Positions 11,701-23,926 of a DNA stretch of 64,000 nucleotides are shown here, piece by piece (within the stretch, counting starts at the first letter, position 1; the number at the start of each line of letters is the position of its first letter). A program made the position numbers and the translations under genes. This stretch comes from Coniferiporia sulphurascens (Eukaryota > Basidiomycota > Agaricomycetes > Hymenochaetales > Hymenochaetaceae). The notes beneath the pieces are model-generated. The model searched no databases. It had not been told where the DNA came from and worked only from the letters and a program-made list of their open reading frames with translations. The DNA lies in the NCBI GenBank assembly GCA_002794785.1, contig NBBA01000011.1:1612001-1676000 (forward strand). The letters run 5' to 3'.

Positions 11701-12149
11701 AAAGAGAGCATTACCGATTCTCGTATAGCGAAGTACTCAACGCCCAAAAATCGAATCAGCTTGTCCGCTAATCGTCCTCAATATCATTCCTCCCATTCGT
11801 TCTCGTTCTCGTTAAAAGAAGGAAAGAAAAAGAAAAGATTAGATTATTTTCTTCAAAGCGCCCTTACCCTTCAAATTAATCTTTCTTGGCCTTTCCAACT
11901 CGTCCCGACCCGTGAATCCTTTACCAACAAAGCACCTACCCTCCGGGAGTGAATTCTCTCAGCATTATGCTGTCCTTTCCTATTTCGATGTCACAACGGG
12001 TAATTGGTTCGGCATACGCAGGATGGGTGCGATTGACAGGGAGAAGGACCCTTCGAAGGACGACACTAGGCGTCCATTCCTTATCATTTGGGTGTCTGTT
12101 GAGCCTGAAACATCTTATTCGTTTCTTGTGAGGAATTTGTAATTATTGC

Positions 12150-13227
12150 AGACAATAATGAGACCTTGCCAGAGTGCGAAAGGTATAAGACGACGAGCCG
12201 CTTTTGGCACCTTGTGCCCTAGACAAGTTGACCCATTGACCTTGCCTCCATAGTCGAAGAGTGGGAGTGAGTAGTGATATAAACTTCAAAAAGGGTTGAT
12301 TTGGTTGATTTAAACTTCATGTGGGGACCCTGCCGTGTGCACTTTCAATGCTAGTCTGTAAAACTGTAAAACAATGATGAGAATAAGCCATCCCGGGTCC
12401 TACTACCTGGTGCAGCATCGTATTTATCCCAAGAATCTCTCATTTTCTACCTTGAGACCCCATATCGGACGGTAGAAAGGAAACAATAATTGAGCTAACG
12501 GAGAGAATTTGCACTACGTAGAACATTGTCGAAAGAGGTACGGACAAAGAGGAAGAATAGATTCGAGATGCAGTGGCCTGGGTTTGTCGGCGAGATTCCG
12601 GCAACCTCCGATTCGACTGTACGCGCGTGAACGCTTTCTTTCTCTTCCATGTTCAACATACGCGAACGCCTCGAGTTGTGAACTTTGAAGATACAGTCGA
12701 TGGTAGGTTCGTTGTTGTCCTGCGAAGTGGTTTCATCCGACAGGAAAAGATAAAAACAACCTATTTGCATCGGGCCCTCGCTTGACCGCGACCACTGACC
12801 GGCCGAAAGGTTCTTCTGTTCGGTGGCTCGATAGTACGTGTCGCGTCGCTTAGATCTCCTCTTTTCTTCCCGCACCTGGTCTGGCCTGCCCGGCAAACAC
12901 CCCTCTGAAGACTGAAAGACTTCTTTCTTCCTGAATATAGTGAGCCATATCACGAGAGTGCCCGAAAACTCAGCCGCTCGGTCTGCTTTCTATGTTTTCT
13001 CTTGGCTTCCGATCGTTCAAAGGATGAATGTGCTGCGCCATACTGTATGTCACAATGTGCACAAGCGAAGTTGCATCGTGTTTCCCGTATATAATTATGG
13101 AGACCATCCAGTGCTCAATTGACGGAGGGCCTCCAACCACAATGGAAGACCACCGATGATCCCTCGAGGCCAGATCTCTCTTTGACGCACCACCGTTTAT
13201 AAACCGCGGTCGACACCTCCACCGTCC
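12150..13227. other. Centre-left spacer, no gene recognised
   Basis: Holds a 152-codon minus-strand ORF (12,495-12,953) of ordinary composition, without a recognisable domain or supporting splice context. I see no other structure. Confidence 0.35.
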
Positions 13228-13569
13228 GTGCTCGTGCTCGTACTCGTGCTTGCAACACTCGCCGCAGTCGACTCCTCCCGCCGCTTCGCAGAGATGCTCC
13301 GTAACCGCTGCAGCACACCCGCGCCCGCCACGCCGCCTACGACGCCCACAAGGCCGAGCTACCCCTCCCCTCCGCCGACGCCGTCGCACCAGCAGGTACA
13401 CACGCACGGTGCACTCGGCGACGTCTACCGCCTGTGCGCAGACATGGTCACTATGAGTCTCGACGCGTACACGTACTCGTGCTCACCCGCACCGTCTCCC
13501 GCGGGCTCGCGCAGGACAACGCCGGCAAACTCGCCTGCTAGCTCGCCGAAGAGGCCTACTCGCCGCTGA
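13228..13569 (+). CDS. Possible Pro/Ser/Thr-rich ORF or gene remnant
   Basis: A 113-codon open frame in a small GC-rich island. It is rich in Pro, Ser and Thr (TPAPATPPTTPTRPSYPSPP) and ends RRTTPANSPASSPKRPTRR before TGA, after which the DNA becomes AT- and pyrimidine-rich like a 3' UTR. The first residues (MLVLVLVLATLAAVDS) resemble a signal peptide, but they are encoded by a GTGCTCGTGCTCGT-type simple repeat and may be fortuitous. It could be the 3' exon of a damaged gene related to the low-complexity proteins downstream. Function unknown. Confidence 0.25.
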   Translation: MLVLVLVLATLAAVDSSRRFAEMLRNRCSTPAPATPPTTPTRPSYPSPPPTPSHQQVHTHGALGDVYRLCADMVTMSLDAYTYSCSPAPSPAGSRRTTPANSPASSPKRPTRR

Positions 13570-15130
13570 GACTCGGAGCGCCATGCCACGTTTGCTACGG
13601 CCTAGACACGAACCACGAACCATAAACAATGGATCAGACGCTACGATACTGTGATGCACGATTATCGATGATTTTGACGCGTTTTTAAATCCCGGACTGC
13701 GCGATGATACGAATTCCCGGACACTTTTCCCCGATGCACCCTTTCTGAGGATGCGTATTTATGACCGCCTTCGTTTCTTCCCTCCTCTTTCTTTGTTCTT
13801 CGCTCTACCCACATTCATTTGGCCTTTTGCCTTTGTCTCCGAACTTGACTACTTTCGCATCTCTTTTATCCCACAACCTGTCCCGGTTGTTCAACTTCAG
13901 CTGTTGTACCACCAGGCCAATTGTTTCCCAGCCTTCGTTCAGTGTCTCGCCCAGGTTCATTCACATTTTCTTTGGATTGTCGTGACTAGTTCACGCTCGC
14001 TACAGTTCCACCTATTTTCGACCTTATGTTTCTTTGTTTCTTTGTTTCTTTTTGCCTTCACGTTTAACGCATTTCTTTCCTTTGTTTTTTGACAATCGGT
14101 CCTACGTACTACGTACTACATACACGTACACATACTTAAATCCCTGCCGACATTCCCCGCACACCTACTAGAACGCACGTATACAATATATAATATTCGC
14201 TATATCATCCGTGCCTCCGCTAGGACGGCGTGTCCGTTTTATGCCATCGTATGCTCTTCGTGTCCCTCTCACTCTCAAATCAAATCCGGGAGCCGGAAAC
14301 GTCCCAAGGTTTTTCACCCCCAAAAAACAAGCGGCCGAGAAGATTCATATACTATGATAAGTACGTATGAGGCAGCTCGTTATGAAATTTTTCGATGTCA
14401 TCGCCATGATGGCGGAAATCAACTTGAAAAAAAAACTGATATTCGGTAGTTCGTTTATTTGGCAGAATGTACTGTGCAAATGGAGGTACAGTAATGTACA
14501 TGTAAATGTGAACCAAATAAATCTCAAGAGGACGGAAACCCCTCATTCTTCATTCATTTTAGAACGTACTCACCTTCCAGATTGACGCTCAGAAATCATT
14601 TAGCTCATGGAGGTAGATACTACACTGTACACATGAATGAAAGCATTAAAAAAATCATAGAAACGACTGGCTTGCGTTTCTGACGAGCGCTGAGCCGCTG
14701 TTCCGTGACAGCGCGTACTCTAGAATCGAGATTAGAATTGGAGCAAAAACGCGTTTGCAGAGAGGTAGTCACACGACATGATAGTAAGTCGTAATGGAGA
14801 AAACGGAGAGTGGGTTGGGAGGAGAAAAAGGAAGAGGTCTTTCTGTGCGGTCGTCGCTTGGTCGATAATATCTCTTATGGAGAATAAGAATAAAAGGGGG
14901 GGAGAGGGGGAAATACAGCATTATACCGGCGGAATGCGATACGAAACTTATCCATCCTCCCACTTACCACTTACCACGGGGGGAGGTGGGGGATGTAAGT
15001 GCGGGATCGCACGACGCCGCGCGCTGCGGTATTGGCGCCGAGCCTCGACGCTGTGCTGCGTGATGCTGGGCGCTGGGCCTGGGTCTGGGTCGGTGAGACA
15101 CGACGCGTCGGAGTGAGCACGGGAGGAGAA

Positions 15131-15200
15131 GACGAGGATAGGGATGGAGAAGATGAGGATAGGGACGGAGAAGACGAGGACAGGGACGGAGATGACGAAG
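15131..15200 (+). repeat. 21-nt tandem repeat
   Basis: Three full units and a partial fourth, of the form GACGAGGATAGGGATGGAGAA with single-base variants. The unit length is a multiple of three, so all frames stay open and produce spurious ORFs on both strands. Confidence 0.8.
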
Positions 15201-16032
15201 AAGCTGAGAAGCTGAGAAGCGAAAACGGAGAATGAGAGGGAGAAGTGAGAAAAGCGTTGTGGGTGGGGCCTAGAGGTTCGTGGTGAGCTGCGAATTGCGA
15301 GCAGCAGACCACACCGCGACCGTAACTGCGACTGCGACTGCGACTGCGCGATCGATCGATCGCAGGAAAGAAAAGGAATACTCCTGCTCTTTGCGTACCG
15401 CTTGAGGTGTAACACCTTGACGGTACAAGTACAGAAGTACAGGACGGACGACTTGTGGACTTGTGACCCTAGATCTGAACGTGAGGCCTCAATTTCTCGC
15501 ATGCAAAGACGGAAGACGGAAGAAGGAAGGCGAGGGACGACAGACGGTGCACGGAGATGAACGCATGACCGCAGGCCCGGGATCTATATCTGTATCTGTA
15601 TCTGTATCTGTGTACGAGACTACATCCGAGCCCGAGTCCGAGGCGGCCCGCGCAGCCGTCGCTTTTCATCGACGAAGCAGAAGGACGAAAGCGAGAGCAA
15701 TACAGTAGCAGGTCTTGAGATAACGTTAACATTAATAATAAAAAAGGACAGAGAAACCAAGAGCCGGAGTCAGTATCGAGGTCGAGGTGGCCTAGAGACG
15801 GAGCTGTGGCTCAGGACAGAGTAGGGCATTGTGTATCCGAGTCCGTTTAGCGGGTCGGGTCAAGGCACGGGTACTTACTAGGTCGACGACAAATTGGCGC
15901 TCCACGCAGTGAAACCGTAAACCGTAAACGCGTTTAAACGTCAAAACCGCGTTGCATCGGCGTGGGGGGCGTTACTGTAATATTGGGCCCGAGCCCGGGC
16001 GAAATAAAATTTAACGGGATTAATGGGTACAC

Positions 16033-16077
16033 ATGAGCATGGAGCACGGAGCACGGAGCACGCAGCACGCAGCACGG
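16033..16077 (+). repeat. 7-nt tandem repeat (GAGCACG)n
   Basis: About six consecutive units of GAGCACG/CAGCACG. Confidence 0.75.
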
Positions 16078-16420
16078 GGATAGCCGTGATCGTGCGGGAA
16101 GTGGGTGATGGTTGATGGTGAAGATTAGTTATTAGTTATTCTAAAGGAGAAAAGTTGCGTTGCGAAGCGCAAGGCCAGGATCGATCGTTAGCGGGGACTA
16201 GTACTTTGGACCTCTTTGTTTCCTTTGCCCCTCAGATTAGAGCACATCCCGAGGGAGAAGGGGGAGAAGGTGCCAAGGCCAGGCCAGTGGATGCGGATGG
16301 ACGACGATACTCTGTGCGTTCCTGTAAGTACTGCACCCGCGCCTCACTCCTGGCTCGACGCAGGCAAAACAGAACGGCACTCGAGCATTAATTCCCCGTC
16401 CTGAGGTCTGGTTCAGGGCG

Positions 16421-16460
16421 GTCTGGTCCTGGTCCTGGTCCTGGTCCTGGTCCTGGTCTG
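16421..16460 (+). repeat. 6-nt tandem repeat (GGTCCT)n
   Basis: About six units of GGTCCT (GTCCTG in another register). Confidence 0.8.
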
Positions 16461-19400
16461 TCGGTGATTCCGGTTTTGGCACGATCTGCGTTCTTCGCTC
16501 TTCGCTCGCTGCATTGCACATTGCACGACACGTCTGTTTTGCCGTTCTCGCCCTCGTCATCGTCCTCCTTCCGCCTGGCCCAGTACTGGTGGGTGGACGA
16601 CGTGCTGGGTGCGTGCATGGTGCGTGGTGCGTGGTGCGTGGTGCGAGGGTGTGGGGCCAGAGCCAGAACCCGGGGAGCTTTGGTCAGAGGTCAGAGGTAA
16701 GATGTCAGGTGTCACGCATCCGGAGAGGCGTATCTTCGGGCGCGGACGAGAGGAAGCAGATCCAGAGAGAGAGAAACGCGTGCGGGAACGCGAGCTGCGC
16801 GTTGCTAGACCATCATCCGAGTCGTCCATCAGCCCCACCTCTGCCCCGTCCCCATCTGCCCATCTGCCCATCTACTCATCTATCTAACCGCTGCTAACTG
16901 TGAGCATAAGTTTCTTTATCGGGAGAGCAGGCCGCAACAATAGCGATATGATGCTTAAATCCGATAAGACGCACGAGAGCGAGAAGAGAAGAGAAGCGAG
17001 CGGGAACTCGAATGAGCGAAGGGTTGGAGTTGGGAGGAGCGGGGAGGGGAGGGAAGGAAGGAAGGAACTCGGCTTTCGGTGATCGCTATTCGGGAACGGA
17101 GAGCTCAAGGCCTTGGGTTCAATCCAATCGACCTTGGCTTCGGTGCTCCCCGCTTCAGGCGTCAATCAATCAGAGTTTCCCCCCCTTCCTTTAGCGAGGA
17201 GAAGCGTGCACTTCGCTGGTGTTATAATATATACAGTATGTCGTGTGCGGTTTGCGGAGTGAGCGATCGATAGGTAACTAACGGTTAGGGTGAGGATACG
17301 GATGCGGATGCGGACGCAGTGTTGAACCCTGAGCGCTGGGGGGAGAAGCTTCGCGGGAAAAGGTTATGTGGCCGGCTACCTGGGGAATAGCGGAGGTGGC
17401 TGACGGGTGCACGGTGCGCCGCTGCGTATAAGGGAATTTAAAGGAGCGAGACGGACGAGCGCTTGGAGTGGACGCGGAGCGGCGAGCCGAGACGCGCGAT
17501 GCGCACGTGACCACTTATTGTTATTGGCGGTCGTCACGATGACCGCGACTGAGCTTTAGCATTTCAAGTTACGTTTACCATACATTTGCATTTGCGTTTA
17601 GCGTGTGTGGGATTTTGAGTTCTGCTCGTCACCCCAGGGGGGCGCACTTGGTTTCGTCACTCCCCCCCTCGTTTCTATGTGATTGATTTTCATGAGCGCG
17701 TTCAGACGTCATCGGGGAGTCGACGGCGGCCGCTGCTTGGGAGGAAAGACGCAAGTGGGAAATGCACCCGGTGCGTGCGAGCGCAAGTGTCAGACCTGAG
17801 ACGCACTGGCAGCGCGTGTTGCGGGGTGTTTAGTGTACGAGGTGCCTAGTGCGGGGAGTCGACCCCATGGGCGCTTTATCACGCGAAAACGCCGCCGTCG
17901 GGCAGACTCGGGTTCTAGTTTCGAGGGGTCGCATTCATTCAGTCTCGAGGACGACGACGATGTCGAGTCGAGGGGAAGCGTCGACTAGGTTGGGGTGGCG
18001 AATATAGCTCAAGACTCAAGTACGAACGGGCGCGGTGATAGTGACGCGGACGCCGGGTGTTGGGCTCGGTTGGCGGTTTCTCGCTTTACTAGCTGCTGTG
18101 TGAGATACAGCTATAGATTTGGGGCGGTGGCTGCAGTTCGACGCGCTCGTTTTAGCTCGCCTTACTTGAGATTATCTAATCTCGGCCTCCCGGGCCGCCG
18201 CTGACCTGTTCGCTCAGGACAAATAATTGTACGAAATGATATACTGTACCGCCTAAAAGCGCCACAAACACTTATGCGAATACTGTATGCTTCGCGAAGC
18301 AGGGCTGGGCGCGCGTCATAGCTGCGTTGTCGTGCTGATCTTTTGGCGTAGGGCGAAGAAAATGCGCGCTGGTTGGGCGTGTTGCCGTTCCCGCTGATTC
18401 TCCGGGGGATTAAGGGTGGGAGGGGCTGGGCTGGGGACGAGGCGAGGTGGAATGCGTCTCGTTAGAGGCGAAGATGAAGATGGTGATGATAAGTTAGGGA
18501 TGGTGATGATGATGAGTTTGGGACGGTGTGGACGCCTTGTGGCTTGTGGATGGACGAACACCGGCTCCAGCGGAGGATAACCGGCGTCGTCGCAAGGGAG
18601 TCAGACACAGATACAATTGCAGTTGCAACGACAACAACAACGTCAGAGTGCGCTAGCCGGTGCATCATCGTGATTGCGGGATCACCCTTCGCGAAGGACG
18701 GACTCGAATAGGAGACGAGCGGGAATGCGAATGCGAAGGCCCGGGTGTGACGTCCTGCGCAGCCCTCGGCATCGTGGAAACAGGTTCGCACACTCTGGAA
18801 CGGTTGGCTGCTGGCAGAAATTCAGATGCAGGGCACCTTGTATGGGGTGTGTGATACATACATGTACATATCCGGATATGGAAAAATACTTTGGATGGCG
18901 AAACTAGAGAGTTTGCGTGATGGGCGTCGAGAGGGAGGGGAAGGGGAAGGGGGCTGGCTGAGATTGAGATGTGAAGAGACGCGGGATCTGGAAGCGTGGA
19001 TAGAGATTAGTGCCACGGGTAGGTAGTGACGAGAACTTGAATTCAGAAGCCTGGGTTCCAAGGGACGTGAAATGTACAGTACGTGTTGGGATGGGTTGTG
19101 CGGGCGCGAACGAGGCGAGTACGAAGGGCCAAGGCTGAATTATCTTTATCTCCCCTAGAGCCGCGAGGACGCCAATCAGGAGTGGGCGAGCATTAATGGC
19201 TGTAGCCGGGAACGCGGGTTTTCGGGCATCTTCTGATCATGGGTTGTAGACCGAGATTGGGTGTGAATCGGGAGTGAGCCCCGTTGCAGATGAAGATCAT
19301 CCGCGAGGCATGCGGTGAAAGTGATTGCGAGAGGTGCTGATTTGTTGACCAGACGAGGGGTGACCCGGCCAGGGGGAGGCGACAAAGTGCGAGCGGTGAG

Positions 19401-20188
19401 ATGAGACGGCGGTCTATTTTTCCTTTTGTTTTATTGCCTTGTATGAGACATGCATTTTGAGTCGGCATCAGCTCCGAGAGCCCGTAGAGCATGAGAGAGT
19501 ACAATACTAATCTGTAACAAGGACTGATATGGGATGGAGACGGAAGCGGGCTGAATACGAAAAGGGAGACGGGGCGTTAAAGGCTGAGGCTCGCACTCGG
19601 CACGGCGGGTCTAGCCTTATGGTACTCTAGCTCACTCACAGATACCGTCCTGTGACCACAATAAAAAAGTAAAAATAAAAGAATAAAATACGCGAAAACG
19701 ATCACGTGCGATCAAGCGAGATTATGTAAGAAACATGAGGCGGGGGAGTACTTAGCGTTCCCGCCGGCCGTCCTCGCTGCCCCGACTCCGCGGTCGCACT
19801 CCCCCGACCGCCCTCCTCCTCCTACCTCGCCCTCCTCGTCACCCACGACGACGAGCGCCCTGCACTGTGTGCACATACCAACAACCCCGGGCGGCGACAG
19901 TCTATTGCAACCCCTCCAGCCAGCGTGCTGGTCACACTCTCGCAGACACGCGGCATACTAGCCTACTCACACTGAACCGTGAGCTCGAGGCAGGCTGCCG
20001 TCCCACCTGCCGTTCCCCGCATGTACTTGCAGATAGTATATACTACCCCGCTCTCACGTACGTCCCCACTTTCTGTCTCGCTGCCTGCTGCGCCCCGTCT
20101 TCTGCTCATACACATACTCATCTGCCTCCTATCGCCAGTCGCCAGCCGCTGCTGATTAGGTGCCCTGCTTCCGTCTTCGAGACACGGG

Positions 20189-22564
20189 ATGTCCGCGGCA
20201 GTCAACACGAGGCGCCTCTGGGCTCCAGACCGCCCAAAGTCCGTCGATCCCGCTCTCATCGCCCGCGGCGCCGCCCCCGCACCGGGCGCGACGTCCCGAC
20301 CCGCCTTTTCGTCCCTCTCCTCCTTCTCGTCTTCCATTTCCTCGTCGCTCTCCTCGGCGTTTGGCACCCGCCACGGCCGCTCTGCGTCTAATGCATCGAA
20401 CACATCCCAGCGGGAGCCGGCGCGCCCTGCGTCTGCTGCCCCGCACACGCAGGCGCAGGCACAGACCAAGTGGGACCCACGCCGGAATGCACCCGGCTCA
20501 ACGCCGTCGGGGACGTCGCACTCACACCCGCGCTCGCGGCACCGCTCGACGTCCAGTGCGTCCGCTGCGGCTGCCGCGGCGGCGGCGGGTGTGTCAGTCC
20601 TTCCGCCTCTCCCACCCTTGCCTGCGGGCATTCACCGTGAGGCATCGGCGACGCCCAGCCCGGACCCCGATAAGGATAAGGGAGGAGACAGGGATAGGGG
20701 CGCGGAAAGAGATCGCGATGGCTGGAAGGCTTCGATCCAACAGGCTGCTTACGTGCGCTTCCGCTCTCGTGTTCGTACTGCTGAGGCGGAGCTGCAGTCG
20801 CAGCTCCGCGCTGCGTTGATCGCGGGTGGGCTGAACGCTTCGACTGTCAGCAAGCGCAGACGGGACAGCGTCGGTAGTGGGTCTGCGAGCAGCCTTAGCA
20901 GCGGGAGCAGTGGCGGATCGGCGCGCATGACGGAAGAGCAGCGCTTGCATGCAGTGCACGAGAGTACGCTCGCTGCGCTCGCACAGGAGATGGAAGAAGA
21001 GATACGCGTGGCAGTGGCGAAGGAGGAGGCCCGCCGCAGGAATGGCAGCCGTAGCGAGCGGCACCGAGACAGAGCTCGCGAGCGCGGCGTGCTCGTTGAA
21101 GACGAAGATGAGGGTGATGGCGAAGATTGGCTCTGGCGCCCGGAGGAGATCGGGGCTGTAGAGACGACCGAACGAGATAAGGGAGGGTGGAAGGACGCGG
21201 TGCGCCAGGAGCAGCAGGTCATCTGGGATGCTATCAAGCGCGATGGGGGTACACCGCCGTCTGCGCAGTCACCGATATCGGGCAGTATGGGCAGGAAAGT
21301 GCACTTTGCGGCATCGACGACGCCGCCTGCAGGGCGTACGGGGTCGCCCGCGCCGAACCCGATTCAGAATATCGGGTTAGCGGGGGTACCTGCGCTGCCG
21401 CGCACCCCGCACACGCCGTATCGCCCGCCATCGTCGTCGGCGCTCAACCCAAACGCGCCGGCACGACCTTTGAGCGCGTACCCTTCGTCGCTTGCGCACG
21501 GCGCTGGCCGCTCGATGTCGCCTGCGGTTACCCGCCCCGGCAGTGCGCGTCCTGCGAGTCCTGGGCACGCGACGTACGCGCGGTGGATACCGAATGCACA
21601 CGCCACTGCGTCGGCGGCTGCAGCTGCGGCAAGTTCTGGGGCTGGGCCCGTGAGTACGTCTATGTCGAGTGCGTACCAGAATGCGGCGCCTGCGCATACG
21701 CGTACGGCGTCGATACCGATTCCTGGACGGAGCGCTGCGAGCGCGTATTATGCGTCGCAGCTTGGCGAGGGGCTGAGTGCGGGCGCGAATGCGGGATCGG
21801 GAGGGGGCAGCTCGGGGAGCGCGAGGAGTGCAAGTGGGAGCTGGCGTGATTGGAATGTGGGTGCTGCTGGGAATGCAACAGCGGCTGCTGTGACGACGAC
21901 GACAACTGCGGGGGGAGGAGGATTAGGTTCGGTGCCGCGTCGCGCGCATACTCCTGGAGTTGTGAGCTCTGCGTCTGGGTACGCATCGCGTCAGATGGCG
22001 CGCGCACCGTCTGCACCGCCCGTGCAGTCTTCGCGTGAGAGCTATAGTTTCAAGGAACGGGACCGGGAACGCGAGCGTGAGGAACGAGAACGGGAACGGG
22101 ACAGAGAGAGGAGGGAACGCGAGAGGGAGCGAGAAAGGGACAGGGACAGGGAACGCGAAAGGAAGGAACGGGAGGCGGACACGGAGACGCGGCGCCGGCG
22201 GGAGAAAGTCGTGGACGACCGCGAGCCGGAGGCGGCTGCAGCGGCGCCGAGGATGCAGTCGCGGAGGAGCGCGGCAGCGGCAGCGGTGGCGATGTCGCGG
22301 GAGAGCTCCGCGAGAAGTGCGTTGCCGGACGAGGACGCGCCGCCGCCGCGGTCTGTGACCCCGCCCCCCGCCCCGCCTGCTGCGCCGGTGAGGAGGGACA
22401 AGGGAAAGGGGAGGGCCCGGGCACCGCCGAGCCCGCCGATGACCCGACCTGGGTCGGGTATCGGCGCCATGACGGGTTCAGGAAGGGGCGGGTTGTATGC
22501 GGCGCAGCTGGAGGACTTTGCGAGCGCTATGAGGAGGGAACTGCAGATCAGTGCGGAGGCATAG
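20189..22564 (+). CDS. Ser/Ala-rich low-complexity protein with QEQQ-WD motif (paralog 1)
   Basis: Single-exon frame of 791 codons; I do not recognise the family. Visible parts: Ser/Ala/Pro-rich N-terminus; a helical segment at about 177-210 (WKASIQQAAYVRFRSRVRTA); a second helix at about 247-285 (MTEEQRLHAVHESTLAALAQ); an acidic stretch near 300; the motif WKDAVRQEQQVIWDAIKRDG at about 333-352; a long Ser/Ala/Pro/Gly-rich region with poly-Ala and poly-Thr tracts; an Arg/Glu/Asp repeat at about 620-665 likely to form a charged single helix or coiled coil; and a C-terminal helix (YAAQLEDFASAMRRELQISA). No membrane segment or signal peptide is seen. It is followed in tandem by a gene with the same layout and a matching EEQQ-LWD motif. 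Probably a disordered scaffold or nuclear protein; this is inference. Confidence 0.75.
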   Translation: MSAAVNTRRLWAPDRPKSVDPALIARGAAPAPGATSRPAFSSLSSFSSSISSSLSSAFGTRHGRSASNASNTSQREPARPASAAPHTQAQAQTKWDPRRNAPGSTPSGTSHSHPRSRHRSTSSASAAAAAAAAGVSVLPPLPPLPAGIHREASATPSPDPDKDKGGDRDRGAERDRDGWKASIQQAAYVRFRSRVRTAEAELQSQLRAALIAGGLNASTVSKRRRDSVGSGSASSLSSGSSGGSARMTEEQRLHAVHESTLAALAQEMEEEIRVAVAKEEARRRNGSRSERHRDRARERGVLVEDEDEGDGEDWLWRPEEIGAVETTERDKGGWKDAVRQEQQVIWDAIKRDGGTPPSAQSPISGSMGRKVHFAASTTPPAGRTGSPAPNPIQNIGLAGVPALPRTPHTPYRPPSSSALNPNAPARPLSAYPSSLAHGAGRSMSPAVTRPGSARPASPGHATYARWIPNAHATASAAAAAASSGAGPVSTSMSSAYQNAAPAHTRTASIPIPGRSAASAYYASQLGEGLSAGANAGSGGGSSGSARSASGSWRDWNVGAAGNATAAAVTTTTTAGGGGLGSVPRRAHTPGVVSSASGYASRQMARAPSAPPVQSSRESYSFKERDREREREERERERDRERRERERERERDRDRERERKEREADTETRRRREKVVDDREPEAAAAAPRMQSRRSAAAAAVAMSRESSARSALPDEDAPPPRSVTPPPAPPAAPVRRDKGKGRARAPPSPPMTRPGSGIGAMTGSGRGGLYAAQLEDFASAMRRELQISAEA

Positions 22565-23926
22565 GGGGTTTTCTTGGACTCCCGCGTCCTGCGTCTTCCC
22601 TCTGCCTCGTGGTCTTTGTGCTTGCGTTGCGTTGCGTGGCGACGCTAATATTGTGGACGACGGACGACGAACGGATTTGGTCTCCCTCTTTTTTTTTTTT
22701 TTAGCGCTTATGATTATGCACACCCTCCCCTCTTTCGCTCAGTTGCTCATATATGGCCGCCTTGACCTTTGCTCTTGCTCTCGCCCCGGCTCCCGGATGC
22801 CTCCTTGCCGCTCGATGGCGCGAGGACCTGCATTTATGAACATATTTTTTTTTCATCTTTCAGTTCAGCTCTTCTTCAGACGCACCGGTCGCGTGGCGTT
22901 CATTCAGATTTCGGCCCCTTATGCATGCATCATTCGTCCATCATTCAATCGTCAATATCAATAATCAATATCAGTATCACTGGATCCGGGTCCTCGTCCT
23001 TTGTCCTCGTTCTCCCCAACCCCCCAACACCGGTTCCTTGCAGTGTTCAGCGTCAGTGTAATTCGTAAAGGAGAGGGCAGGCGTGCGCGTGTTCCGGGTC
23101 TGCGCTGTGCTCGCGTACGGATACGCGCTGCTCGGTGTTCGCCTGTCCGGCCCAACCCAACTCAATCAGAATCAGTTTCTTTATCCACGTCATTCTGTTA
23201 ACCTTTTTTCGGCTGTCTCTGCCATTCTAGCATATCGCATTTTCATTTCATTTTTCATTTGCCCATTGTTTCATTTGTTTCGATTGTTGCCGTTTTACGC
23301 CGTCGCGGAGGGAGGTGGTTAATTAATGAATTGTGGTAGTTTCGTTGTATTATGTACGCGGCCATGTCCGTCGGTGATGGGGGTGGCTGCTGCTCTCGCT
23401 TTTTTTTTGTTGTTGTTGGCGGTGGTGGTCGTTTCGGATCCACGCGAGGAAGACGTGGTGATGATGCTCGGACGGCGGCTATGCATATGCTTAAATCACG
23501 ATTTATATTTTTTTTTACCTGCGAGAGGGAAAGCTGGGAATTCTAATGGAGCTGTATTTCCTAGACAAGGAGAGACGGAAGTAAATCATGAGGGAAGCAA
23601 ATTTAAATTCCGTGTAGGGGATGAGGAGAGAAAGGGAGATGGGACCACGTGACCGGTTGCAGTAGAAGCGGGCAGGGCTGAGGGCGACGGGTCAGTTGAG
23701 CTCCCCTTTCGTTCTAACCCCTCGCGCATCGAAAATTTAAAAAGACACGAGGTCCCTCCTGCTCTTGCTCTTTCCCTCACATCGTATCTCCCTCTTCCTT
23801 TATTTCTTTTCTCCTCCTCTCCTCCTCTCTTCTCTGCTATCTATCTCCTCTTATTCATATCTATATCCACGATATCATAACCCCCTGCCCACCACTACCA
23901 TACCACACACCCACCCCCAAAAAATC
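22565..23926. other. Intergenic region between the two low-complexity genes
   Basis: Begins with T-rich 3'-UTR-like sequence, including a T tract near 22,690, and ends in a strongly pyrimidine-rich segment (about 23,755-23,860) typical of a basidiomycete transcription start region. An AT-rich TATA-like stretch (AAAATTTAAAAAG) lies near 23,730. No gene recognised. Confidence 0.5.

Larger units (their letters stand above)
13570..20188. other. 6.6-kb gene-poor region rich in simple repeats
   Basis: No ORF here has a domain or a credible exon chain. The long frames are translations of short tandem repeats. From about 14,770 to 19,400 the plus strand is strikingly purine-rich, and many 6-24-nt motifs are reiterated. 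The last part (about 19,740-20,188) is pyrimidine-rich and probably forms the promoter and leader of the gene starting at 20,189. Such a gap is long compared with the 0.4-2.4 kb gaps of the right half of the window. Confidence 0.5.

Noticed and set aside
12495..12953. 152-codon minus-strand ORF
   Set aside because: No domain, no codon-usage island and no supporting exons. Likely a chance frame.
14948..15502. 184-codon minus-strand ORF with hydrophobic VLVFSVPILIFSIPILVFS-like repeat
   Set aside because: It is the translation of the 21-nt tandem repeat at 15,131-15,200 and neighbouring purine-rich DNA. No start context, splice signals or domain.
15131..16460. CRISPR-like array
   Set aside because: The repeats are contiguous microsatellites or minisatellites without unique spacers, in a eukaryotic genome.
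23765..23926. N-terminal extension of the 1332-residue protein
   Set aside because: The extra residues are the translation of a CT-rich leader typical of transcription start regions; the ATG at 23,927 is preferred.
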